64,000 nucleotides of DNA, taken from NCBI GenBank assembly GCA_947304395.1, contig CAMZBA010000004.1:29530-93529 (forward strand), given 5' to 3'. The notes under the pieces are model-generated. The model did no database searches, was not told the DNA's origin, and worked only from the letters and a program-made list of their open reading frames with translations. Below, in pieces: positions 27,110-35,494 of this stretch (position 1 is its first letter; each line of letters opens with the position of its first letter). The DNA comes from an uncultured Candidatus Saccharibacteria bacterium. GTDB taxonomy: Bacteria > Patescibacteriota > Saccharimonadia > Saccharimonadales > Saccharimonadaceae. The position numbers were made by a program, and so were the translations under genes.

Positions 27110-27554
27110 TTAACTCCTTTTCTAAATCATTAAAATTTGCACTCTCAATAAAATCTTGCAGGATAATTGCCGCTGCTTCCGCATCAACCTTCCCCGCTGC
27201 GCGTTCAGCGCGACTAATATTATCTCCAAAATGCGCCTCGGCCATCACAGAGGTAAGCGATTCGTCCTGAAATTTTACAAGAGGTTCTTTCTGCTCATGC
27301 TTGACAAAATAGTCTTTTAGTGCTATAATGAAGTTATCTACTATTTTTGTCTGTTCCGTTTCTTCCCCTTGATTATTACGAGGTAATCCCGATACGATTA
27401 AGTCGGCTTTTTCGAGTCGAAATTGCTTGGCAATTTCAGCCATCTCGTTGCCATCAACCGGGATCATGCCACGCGGAATAGCAATGCGGACTTTCGTGTC
27501 CGCAAATGCTACGCCAATGCGCTTAGTGCCAATATCTAAAGCTAAAATGCGCAT
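27096..27554 (-). CDS. ruvX: Holliday junction resolvase-like RuvX/YqgF
   Basis: 152 residues, RNase H fold: MRILALDIGTKRIGVAFAD with the first catalytic Asp (Asp7), ADLIVSGLPRNNQGEETEQT, FQDESLTSVMAE with the second acidic residue, and KVDAEAAAIILQDFI with the third Asp. Family role: 16S rRNA 5' processing and/or junction resolution. Its ATG overlaps the TAA of the upstream gene (TAATG), and its end overlaps mltG. Confidence 0.95.
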   Translation of the reverse strand: MRILALDIGTKRIGVAFADTKVRIAIPRGMIPVDGNEMAEIAKQFRLEKADLIVSGLPRNNQGEETEQTKIVDNFIIALKDYFVKHEQKEPLVKFQDESLTSVMAEAHFGDNISRAERAAGKVDAEAAAIILQDFIESANFNDLEKELNGTE

Positions 27555-29359
27555 TATTCTACTGTTATCTCGAAGGTGACTTTATTTGGGTCGCTCGGTA
27601 CGGAAGTTACCCAGAAGTATGAAGTATCTACCTTGACTTCGCTGATGCCCTTAATAGATTTAAGAAGCGACTGCACTTCGCCAATTTTTTTGCCGAGCGA
27701 CTTATCAGAAACCATTTGTTCAGTGACTTCTGGACCAGTTTTTACGACGGTCTTTAGCCTACCAACATATTTGTTGTCTTCTTTCTTGAAGGAGTCGATA
27801 TAGACTTTATTGTCTTCGCCGTCTTCACTCGATACGCCAGTCGAGTAGATGGTTTGCGTATCATCGCCAATTTCTGTTTTCGCTTCAATAAATTTACTAA
27901 GGTCATCACGTTTTACGGCAAAAATAGTATATTTAATTTCCTTAATCACCTTCGGTTTGATTCCGTCTTTTACTTCCTCATTAATAGATGGAGATGCGGT
28001 TATTTTGCCGCTAGTTGCCGTGAAGCTCTTCTCGATTAGTAAGTATTCGTTGCTGAATTGGCTAGCAAGCTCCTCGCGAGCATCGGATTCACCCTCACCC
28101 TCTAGGCCAGCTTCAGCCGTCTCGACGTCTTTTTGGGAAACGACTTTGACTTTTTTGCTCGTGCCGCCCGTCATAGCAGTGCCGGATACGTTGAAGGCTT
28201 TGCTAGTAGACAAGCTAGACGACCAACCAGAGTTTTTAGCTTCGATATTATACTTTTCGCCATTACTCTTCGCCACGACACTGATAGAGCCGGACGAGAT
28301 TACGCTTTTGAGAGTATAAGTACATTTTTGATTAAAGAATCCACCCGTACAATGCTTGTTTACCTGCCCGCTATTATTTACATCAACATTAACCGAGCCG
28401 CCCACCGATGTAACATAAGTCAGCCCGTCATTAGTAAACTCTGTACCGGCCGGAATAGAAAAGACCGCTTCGCTCTCATTACTAATCACCGTGCCGGCTG
28501 GACGCGTAACCGTAATCGAACCCGTCGCCTTAGTGCCCTTATCCACTTCTCCAGTGGCAACAAACTCCGTCTCGGCAGTCTTAGTCAAAGTTTTTTGCTC
28601 GATGAAGAATATGCCGTCTTCTGGCTTCGCTTTAGTCTCGTCGGTTACAAAAGTAATGCTCTCGTTGAAGTTTTGGGCAATAGTTTTAATCTTTACGGAG
28701 ATTTTTGCAGCCGGGGCAATACTAAAGGCCCAGAAGCCGATGCCAAAAATGAGCAATATCGCAATAACCGCAATTATGATTGGCGTGCGAACCTTCTTAA
28801 AGTCAGGGATATTCTTGTTGGCTTTTTTCTTGGCAGATTTCTTTTCTTCTTCGTCATCGTCGAAATCGTCATCATCTAGCTCTAAGTCCGCTTCTTTGCG
28901 CTTTGAGGCTGCGGCCGCCTTTGCACTGCTTTCTTTCTTGACGGGAATCTTTTTAGGTTCTTCCTCTATTACATCGTCATCATTACTATCGTTAGGGTCG
29001 TCATCTTCTTTAGTCACCTCTTCATTATCGTTCTCATCGGCGTCGTCTTTTTTCTCATCACCAAATTCCTCCGTATCCATATCAGACGGCAGTTTTGGTT
29101 TACTCTGCAGAGTGCGAGCCGTTGGCATCTTTACGTTCTCAGCAAGTTTCAAAAGTGATTCGTCGGAAGTAATCAGAACAACAGCCTTGCCGGCTTGGCG
29201 AGAAGTCTTGGCGATTAACTTAAAGTTGACAGCGCTACGCAAAACGCCAGCTTTCTTGGGCGGCACTAGAGCAACGATTTTATTCTTTGCGCTTTTAATA
29301 TTAGCCAGGATATCGGTAATATCATCCTCAGGCTCGATGTAGATGACGTCTTTATTCAT
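27554..29359 (-). CDS. Membrane protein with baseplate-J-like extracellular domain
   Basis: 601 residues. The N-terminal soluble part (1-80; IVALVPPKKAGVLRSAVNFKLIAKTSRQAGKAVVLITSDESLL) has a Rossmann-like look. An acidic, lysine-rich disordered linker (about 95-185) and a single membrane segment (about 193-215) follow. A large beta-rich domain then contains GTKATGSITVTRPAGTVI and SIPAGTEFTNDGLTYVTS, typical of baseplate-J-like proteins common in CPR genomes. Leaderless start: TATAAT (29371-29366) six bases before the ATG. It heads the operon with ruvX and mltG, which suggests an envelope role. Confidence 0.8.
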   Translation of the reverse strand: MNKDVIYIEPEDDITDILANIKSAKNKIVALVPPKKAGVLRSAVNFKLIAKTSRQAGKAVVLITSDESLLKLAENVKMPTARTLQSKPKLPSDMDTEEFGDEKKDDADENDNEEVTKEDDDPNDSNDDDVIEEEPKKIPVKKESSAKAAAASKRKEADLELDDDDFDDDEEEKKSAKKKANKNIPDFKKVRTPIIIAVIAILLIFGIGFWAFSIAPAAKISVKIKTIAQNFNESITFVTDETKAKPEDGIFFIEQKTLTKTAETEFVATGEVDKGTKATGSITVTRPAGTVISNESEAVFSIPAGTEFTNDGLTYVTSVGGSVNVDVNNSGQVNKHCTGGFFNQKCTYTLKSVISSGSISVVAKSNGEKYNIEAKNSGWSSSLSTSKAFNVSGTAMTGGTSKKVKVVSQKDVETAEAGLEGEGESDAREELASQFSNEYLLIEKSFTATSGKITASPSINEEVKDGIKPKVIKEIKYTIFAVKRDDLSKFIEAKTEIGDDTQTIYSTGVSSEDGEDNKVYIDSFKKEDNKYVGRLKTVVKTGPEVTEQMVSDKSLGKKIGEVQSLLKSIKGISEVKVDTSYFWVTSVPSDPNKVTFEITVE

Positions 29360-29429
29360 AAGCTAATTATATCTCATGAATGAAAAATAGCGCAAATCAT
29401 GAAGATGTTTATGCTAAAATAGCTACAGT

Positions 29430-30674
29430 ATGAGTTTCTGGAACAAGACAAAAAAGGTGGATGCGTCTTCAGCAGAGCAGCCAGAACGTAGCGAGTCGAC
29501 AGCGTCTCGTGAAAATCTAAATGAATTAGTATTGCAGTCTATCCATGAGGGAGTTATTATCGTAGGCCCAGATGGTAATATCCGTTTGGCTAACCCGTCT
29601 TTTTGTGAACTAACTGGGCGTAGCTTGTCCGAGCTAAACCGCGTTTATTATGATTCTGTAATTAATTTGCTTGATAAAACTGGCAACCGCGTTCCAGAAG
29701 GGCGCAACCCAATCAATATCGCACTCAAAAACAAAGAGTACGGCGAGAATCGTGAGCTTGGCATCGTAGCGGCAGACAGTAATAAAAATACCCCCGTTTC
29801 AATTATTATTACTCCTACTCGCGAAGAAAAACCAAGCCTAGTTGTAACATTTCGCGACATCGCTCAAGAATTAAAGGAAGAGCGTGAGCGTAGCGAGTTT
29901 ATTTCAACGGCCAGCCACGAAATGCGCACGCCGGTTGCTAGCATAGAGGGGTATCTAGGATTAGCGATGAATCCATCAACCGCCACCGTAGATGAGCGAG
30001 GTATGGAATATCTTGAAAAAGCCCACCAGGCATCACGGCATTTGGGACGGCTATTCCAAGATTTACTCGATACAACAAAGCTAGATGATGGGCAAATCGA
30101 GCCACGTATGGAGCCGGTTGATATTGTAGCGTTAGTAAAAAGCATCTCCGATGGACAAATTCCAAACATTACCGCAAAGGGCCTAGGCTACCAATTCGGT
30201 AGCGGCTCCGTGGATCAACAACTTAGTGGCGGAAAACGCATTGATCAGTTAGTGTACGCGTCTGTAGATCAAGACTTTTTGCGCGAAGTTATGAATAATC
30301 TGATTGAGAATGCTATAAAATATACCCCCGCCGGGTGGGTGACAGTAAATGTGCGTGCAGATAATTACAATGTCCAAATTATCGTTGAAGATACGGGCAT
30401 TGGTGTGCCACGCGAGGAATTAACGCATATTTTTCAGAAATTCTACCGCGTAGACAACCGCGAGACGCGCGAGATTGGTGGTACTGGCCTTGGTTTATAT
30501 TTAGTTAAGCAACGCGTTGAGGCAATGAATGGGCGCATTTGGGCCGAGAGCGAAGCGGGCAAAGGAACACGCTTTATCGTGCTCTTTCCGCGAATTTCCG
30601 AAGATACTTATCGGCAGCAGAGATTCTACATTGATAATCAGCAAGCGCAAAGCCGTGAAAATGTAGATTTTTAA
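29430..30674 (+). CDS. Soluble PAS-domain sensor histidine kinase
   Basis: 414 residues without a membrane segment. PAS domain (about 30-145: LVLQSIHEGVIIVGPDGNIRLANPSFCELTGRSLSEL), HisKA with the phosphorylated His in FISTASHEMRTPVASIEGYL (near residue 160), then HATPase_c with N box (MNNLIENAIKYTP), G1 (VEDTGIGVP), F box (FQKFYRVD) and G2 (GTGLGLYLVK). The complete motif set indicates an active kinase. A cytoplasmic or membrane-peripheral signal is expected. The response regulator gene follows after 28 bases. Confidence 0.95.
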   Translation: MSFWNKTKKVDASSAEQPERSESTASRENLNELVLQSIHEGVIIVGPDGNIRLANPSFCELTGRSLSELNRVYYDSVINLLDKTGNRVPEGRNPINIALKNKEYGENRELGIVAADSNKNTPVSIIITPTREEKPSLVVTFRDIAQELKEERERSEFISTASHEMRTPVASIEGYLGLAMNPSTATVDERGMEYLEKAHQASRHLGRLFQDLLDTTKLDDGQIEPRMEPVDIVALVKSISDGQIPNITAKGLGYQFGSGSVDQQLSGGKRIDQLVYASVDQDFLREVMNNLIENAIKYTPAGWVTVNVRADNYNVQIIVEDTGIGVPREELTHIFQKFYRVDNRETREIGGTGLGLYLVKQRVEAMNGRIWAESEAGKGTRFIVLFPRISEDTYRQQRFYIDNQQAQSRENVDF

Positions 30675-30702
30675 GCTTAAATGGAATATAATAAGCGTCA
30701 GT

Positions 30703-32607
30703 ATGGCCAAAATTATGTTAGTAGAGGACGATAAGTCCTTACAAGAAATCTATAGCATCAGGTTGGTCGCCGAAGGATATGATATCGCTAGGGCGGATGA
30801 TGGTGAGGAAGCTCTCGCTAAGGCCGTCCAGGAAAAACCAGATCTCATCATTGCAGATGTAATGATGCCTAAAATTTCTGGTTTCGACATGTTGGACATT
30901 CTTCGTTCTCAGCCTGAAACTCAAAATATTAAAGTAATCATGATGACGGCGCTCTCTAGCGACGATCAGCGGCAGCGCGGCGAAACGCTCGGAGCGGAAC
31001 GCTATCTTGTAAAATCGCAAGTTGGTATCGAAGACGTCATTAATGCAGTGCACGAAGTGCTCGGAGATGCTCCGAATGCAAACGCAAAAGCAAATATGCA
31101 GACCGCTTCGAATATCTCTACAGCCACAGCGCCAGCACAGGCGGCGCCAATACCAGACCCAAATGCCGCTGCAGCTTCATTAGCAGCTGTTCCAACGACC
31201 CCAACTACAACAATTCAACCAACAAACCCCGCCGCTGGACCGGCGCCGATGCCACAACAGACACAACAACCGACACCCCAAGATCCAAACGGAGGAGTTT
31301 CGGCAAATTTTAATCAAGCCCCTATTGCTATGCCGGGCGCGATTCCTGCTATGCAAAGCATGGCAAATCAGGCAATAGGGGCAACCCCAGCGCCCATGGC
31401 TCAAACAACTACGCAAATAGCAAACCCGATGGTCGGAGCAATGCAAGTACCCGCGACACAAATAGCTCAGGCGACAGTGCCGATGCAGGCCGCAGCGCCA
31501 CAAGTACCACAGCAAACGATGCAGCCTGCAAGTTTTACGGTCGCGGCTCCACCAATTCCGCAACTTGCGCCAAACGCGCCAGTTCCGACGGTGCCATTAC
31601 CAATGCCGCCGATCCCGCCGCAACTCTTACAGCAATATATGCAGCAAGGTAGCGTCTTACAGACGCCCGACCGCGTGCTACCAAATGTGCAACTATCTGC
31701 TGCAATCCAAGCAGCAGAAGCCAATGCGCGAATGCGGAACGAGCAAAAGCAAGAGTCGGCCGAGCAAAAAACGGCAGGCGGCGAGCGTATCATTCAACCA
31801 ATCCACGATCCCAATATGGACGCCATGCGCGAACAGATGCAGAAACGGATGGCTGATATTCTGGGCGATGACACGGACACGGATGCGAACCCTGCCATGA
31901 TTACTACGAAAACCGCAAAGAAAGTTGCGGTTGGTCCAATGAAAGTGCCAACCGCCGAACAGGCAGCATCAAAGGTGCCAGAGGCAGGTCTACCGCCAGA
32001 AACGCAGCAATCGCCCGTCGAGCAAGCGAAGAAAGTGAACCTATCTCCAGATACAAGCAAGCAACAAGATTTAGTCAAAGCACAACTAAAGGCTCAGCCG
32101 ACCGAAGACAATTCAGAGACCACTAATTCCCCTCAAGTGTCCACTGAAGCCGATACTGTTCCACAAGAGCAGAAAGACGAAGCAAAGGCTCAGAATGATA
32201 CCGAAGAACCGAAGCAAGAAGCACCTGCGAATAACGATGGCGAATTGAGCACTACAAAAACTGACAACTCGCCAGAAGAGGTAGTGGTAGCGATACAGCC
32301 AGGATACATTGCGCAACTAGAGGACGAACTTGCCGAAGACAGCAAGAATGACGCAAATAAGAGCATGGCTGAGCGTATGGCGGACGAATTAAAAGACGAT
32401 GAAATCACATTGGCAGCTAAACAAAAGGCCGAAACAGCTCCCAGTACGCCAGTCGAAGAAAAAATTATCGTCCCAGGAGAACAGAAGCTGGACCAATCCA
32501 TAGCAAATAGCCCGAACTTTCAAAGCGCCATAAGCTCTGAAGAAATAGAAGATCAAAATGCCGTGGCTTCAACCTCGCAATTGACTCCTCTACAACCAGG
32601 GGCATAG
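30703..32607 (+). CDS. Response regulator with a long disordered Pro/Ala/Gln-rich tail
   Basis: 634 residues. Residues 1-125 form a receiver domain: acidic pocket VEDD, phosphorylated Asp52 in IIADVMMP, Thr in MMTALSS and Lys in RYLVKSQ. The remaining 500 residues are low complexity: first P/A/Q/T/M-rich (about 130-340), then charged E/K/D/Q-rich with ADIL and MAERMADEL-like helices. No DNA-binding or enzymatic output domain is present. The tail may tether partners or cell-surface machinery. Partner of the upstream kinase. Confidence 0.88.
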   Translation: MAKIMLVEDDKSLQEIYSIRLVAEGYDIARADDGEEALAKAVQEKPDLIIADVMMPKISGFDMLDILRSQPETQNIKVIMMTALSSDDQRQRGETLGAERYLVKSQVGIEDVINAVHEVLGDAPNANAKANMQTASNISTATAPAQAAPIPDPNAAAASLAAVPTTPTTTIQPTNPAAGPAPMPQQTQQPTPQDPNGGVSANFNQAPIAMPGAIPAMQSMANQAIGATPAPMAQTTTQIANPMVGAMQVPATQIAQATVPMQAAAPQVPQQTMQPASFTVAAPPIPQLAPNAPVPTVPLPMPPIPPQLLQQYMQQGSVLQTPDRVLPNVQLSAAIQAAEANARMRNEQKQESAEQKTAGGERIIQPIHDPNMDAMREQMQKRMADILGDDTDTDANPAMITTKTAKKVAVGPMKVPTAEQAASKVPEAGLPPETQQSPVEQAKKVNLSPDTSKQQDLVKAQLKAQPTEDNSETTNSPQVSTEADTVPQEQKDEAKAQNDTEEPKQEAPANNDGELSTTKTDNSPEEVVVAIQPGYIAQLEDELAEDSKNDANKSMAERMADELKDDEITLAAKQKAETAPSTPVEEKIIVPGEQKLDQSIANSPNFQSAISSEEIEDQNAVASTSQLTPLQPGA

Positions 32608-32621
32608 TGATTATTACCTAA

Positions 32622-33299
32622 ATGGTTGAACAAAGACTTAATAAATATCTTGCAACAAATTTCGGCGTATCTCGGCGCGAAGCGGATTTTTTGATAGAAA
32701 AAGGTAGAGTATTGATTAACGATAAGGCAGCGGCAATTGGCCAGCGCGTCGGCGACGATGACGTGGTGAAAGTTGATGGGAAGAAAATCAAAAAACAAAA
32801 GTTAAGCTATCTGGCCCTTAATAAGCCTGCTGGCTACGTATGTAGTCGCAAACGTCAAGGTAGTACCCCGACAATATACGAATTACTTCCTCCCGAATTA
32901 AAAAGCTTCAAGAGCGTAGGGAGGCTCGATAAAGATTCTTCTGGGCTAATTATACTAACTAATGACGGCGATTTCGCTTTTGAAATGACGCATCCGAAGT
33001 TCTACAAAACAAAAAAGTATACCGTTACCCTAGATCGTGAATTGGCGCCATTGCATCAACAAATGATTGCCGATTTTGGCATTAAGCTAAACGATGGCGT
33101 GAGCAAAATGGAGCTCGAGCGTCTAGACGATAGTCGAACAAGATGGGACGTAACATTACATGAAGGCCGCAACCGTCAGATACGTCGCACTTTTGACGCT
33201 CTGGGTTATAAAGTAGTTAGTTTGCACCGCTACCAATTTGACAATTACTCTCTATCTGGACTAAAGCCCGGCCAATGGGTTGAAGTGCCAAAGAAATAA
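32622..33299 (+). CDS. rluB: rRNA pseudouridine synthase, RsuA/RluB family
   Basis: 225 residues. N-terminal S4 domain (VEQRLNKYLATNFGVSRREADFLIEKGRVLIND) and a catalytic domain with the active-site Asp in SVGRLDKDSSGLIILTND (near residue 107), KTKKYTV and the C-terminal HEGRNRQIRRTFDALG. It isomerises a uridine in 23S (RluB) or 16S (RsuA) rRNA; RluB/RluE/RluF cannot be separated by eye. It lies 14 bases after the response regulator gene. Confidence 0.9.
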   Translation: MVEQRLNKYLATNFGVSRREADFLIEKGRVLINDKAAAIGQRVGDDDVVKVDGKKIKKQKLSYLALNKPAGYVCSRKRQGSTPTIYELLPPELKSFKSVGRLDKDSSGLIILTNDGDFAFEMTHPKFYKTKKYTVTLDRELAPLHQQMIADFGIKLNDGVSKMELERLDDSRTRWDVTLHEGRNRQIRRTFDALGYKVVSLHRYQFDNYSLSGLKPGQWVEVPKK

Positions 33300-33321
33300 C
33301 ACCGCATCGGTGTTATTTTTT
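33298..33321 (+). terminator. Terminator of the kinase/regulator/rluB unit
   Basis: AACACCG, loop CAT, CGGTGTT, A and six T; it overlaps the rluB stop codon. Confidence 0.9.
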
Positions 33322-33323
33322 AA

Positions 33324-34601
33324 TTAATTCCTTAAAAGGCGCGCCAATTTAGCACGAAAGCTGTTGCTGTCAGTTCCGACTAAAGTATCGATGCCGACTC
33401 TTAACAGCCCCATGGCGGTTACAAAAGTGTGATCGAGTTCTCGGTCGGTGTCGTTTATGATTCCCGCCACATCATTCGGATCAATCAGCGAAACAATTGG
33501 GCGGCGTGAAAACGGCAAGCCTTTATACCAGTCACTGGTAGCTAGCGTTTCTGGAATTTCCGCCAAGCTTGCACCACCGCCACAAAGCAGAATCTGTCCA
33601 GGCATCGTTTCGACCTGATCAAATTCTTCAAGAGCCAACTCGACACCAGATTGCCAAACCTCTAGGTTACGTGCGATCGCTAAGTCAAATTTGTGTCGCA
33701 CTTCTGGCTTCATATTAGGGCTATCAGCAAGTAATTTGAGTTTTTCAGCATCGTCAAAACTGAGACCAAGCCTATTTGCAATCTGATTCGTAAATGAGCG
33801 CCCACCGATTGAGAACATTTTTGTACCCTCAACGCCACCATCGTCAACGATTGCAATATCAGTAGTGCCACCGCCAACATCCATTACGATGCCAGAAAAG
33901 CTTGAATCAATATCGTCACCCAGACACGCACGGCAGACCGCAAACGGCTCTACGGCTACTGTTACTAGATCTAGCTGCAGCTCATCACAAACACGTTCAA
34001 TGGCCGAAATATGCACAAGTGGCGCGAAAGCGGTATATATCTGCACGACAACATCTTTGCCCTTAAAGCCAATTGGATTAGCGACTTTGTAGCCATCGAT
34101 TCGCAACGACACGAGCGCGGAGTTTATGAGGCGAACTTCAACGTCAGGATTATTAGTTTCGACTGCCACCTCACGACGCGCACGTTCGCCGGCCTTTTGC
34201 TGAACCTTTTTGATGATTTGGTTCATTTCTTCCTCGGTAATTGGCTTTGTGGCATCAGAGCGGCGGTATTTAATAGAGGCTGTATTGCCTTTTATTAATT
34301 CCCCCGCAATACCAACAACCACTTCCTTTGCGCGGACTCCCGCCATTTTTTCGGCTTTATAAAGCGCCTCCTCGCACGTTTTTACGACGCCCGGAATGTC
34401 CGCAATGGCCCCAGAAAAGATATTAGTTGGTGCCTCGTGCGCTTTGCCAACTCCGACAATATGAATGCCATTTCTGCCCTTTTTCGCAATTAACGCCTTG
34501 ACGAACTCGGTACCTATATCGAGCGCCAAAAGATAGTCGTCGGGATCTTTCGGACGTTTAGACTTCTTTTTATCGTTATGGTTGCGAGATAAAAGGCTCA
34601 T
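33324..34601 (-). CDS. ftsA: FtsA-like actin-fold cell division protein
   Basis: 425 residues. Actin-like ATPase: phosphate 1 motif LALDIGTEFVKALIA (about 28-42), the SHS2/1C domain region (EVVVGIAGELIKG), phosphate 2 MDVGGGTTDIAIV (near 240) and the adenosine motif ILLCGGGASL. The C-terminus ends in a short basic helix (FRAKLARLLRN), consistent with the FtsA membrane anchor. FtsA tethers FtsZ to the membrane; a PilM-like role is the alternative, but no pilus genes are adjacent. Leaderless: TATAAT (34613-34608) six bases before the ATG. Confidence 0.8.
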   Translation of the reverse strand: MSLLSRNHNDKKKSKRPKDPDDYLLALDIGTEFVKALIAKKGRNGIHIVGVGKAHEAPTNIFSGAIADIPGVVKTCEEALYKAEKMAGVRAKEVVVGIAGELIKGNTASIKYRRSDATKPITEEEMNQIIKKVQQKAGERARREVAVETNNPDVEVRLINSALVSLRIDGYKVANPIGFKGKDVVVQIYTAFAPLVHISAIERVCDELQLDLVTVAVEPFAVCRACLGDDIDSSFSGIVMDVGGGTTDIAIVDDGGVEGTKMFSIGGRSFTNQIANRLGLSFDDAEKLKLLADSPNMKPEVRHKFDLAIARNLEVWQSGVELALEEFDQVETMPGQILLCGGGASLAEIPETLATSDWYKGLPFSRRPIVSLIDPNDVAGIINDTDRELDHTFVTAMGLLRVGIDTLVGTDSNSFRAKLARLLRN

Positions 34602-34689
34602 GGCTACATTATAACACTATTAGACGCGCGGCTCGAACAACGCGGACTCCTTTGCGCTATAATAGTTCCAATCGAGGAGTTAGATAAGA

Positions 34690-35481
34690 GTGATAAAACT
34701 AGGACATCTAGAACCGTTACTGAAAGCGAAAGGGCTAGATTTTGATGAAGGCCAAGATAGTAATATTAAATTACCAAAGGTAGCAATCGGTGTTTTTTCG
34801 AAGCATTTGTTTAATTCGATAGTTGATAAATACCACTGCAAAGAAGTTGGCCGAATAAGGAATGTAAATTTTATCAAAAGAGTCTATATTTTGAGCTACA
34901 AAAAATGCAAATTTACGATATTTTTGGCCGGCGTAGGCGCCTCAGCGATAGCATCAGATATCGAGATATTGCATGCTCAGGGGGTAGAAAAAGTCGTAAT
35001 ATTTGGAAGCTGCGGCGTTCTAGATTCGACCATCGAGGATTGTTCAATCGTGATACCAAATCTAGCCTTTCGCGAGGAAGGTACGAGTTACCACTACGTT
35101 GAGGCGAGCGATACGATTGAAGTTAATCCAAAATACCAAAAAGCTTTTATTAAAATACTCAAGAAATTCGGCTTTGGCTACACGATTGGCTCGGTCTGGA
35201 CGACGGATGCTTTCTATCGGGAAACTATCGACAAGATTGACTATTTCAAGAAAAAGGGAGCGAAGGCGGTCGACATGGAAGCATCGGCAATAGCTGCGGT
35301 CTGCCAAGTTCTCAATATGGAGCATTTTATTTTTTATTATGCCGGCGACAATCTCGATTGTGCCGTTTGGGATGCGCGTAGTCTAGAAGAATTAGCAAAT
35401 ATAGAAAAGAAGAAGGCTGTAGTTATTTTAGCCTTGGAGCTGGCACAAAAAATGAGCCAACAAGACAAAGCATCTCATTAG
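34690..35481 (+). CDS. Nucleoside phosphorylase (PNP/UDP family)
   Basis: 263 residues from GTG 34690, with GAGGAG upstream. Phosphorylase fold: FLAGVGASAIASDIEIL, VVIFGSCGVLDSTIEDCSIVIP, WTTDAFYRET, the substrate/ribose motif GAKAVDMEASAIAAVC (the DMExSA signature) and a final FYYAGDNLD with Asp. It cleaves purine or uridine nucleosides with phosphate; the base preference is not readable by eye. Single gene, convergent with alaS. A salvage role fits an organism that takes nucleosides from a host. Confidence 0.88.
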   Translation: MIKLGHLEPLLKAKGLDFDEGQDSNIKLPKVAIGVFSKHLFNSIVDKYHCKEVGRIRNVNFIKRVYILSYKKCKFTIFLAGVGASAIASDIEILHAQGVEKVVIFGSCGVLDSTIEDCSIVIPNLAFREEGTSYHYVEASDTIEVNPKYQKAFIKILKKFGFGYTIGSVWTTDAFYRETIDKIDYFKKKGAKAVDMEASAIAAVCQVLNMEHFIFYYAGDNLDCAVWDARSLEELANIEKKKAVVILALELAQKMSQQDKASH

Positions 35482-35494
35482 CTCATTTATGTTT

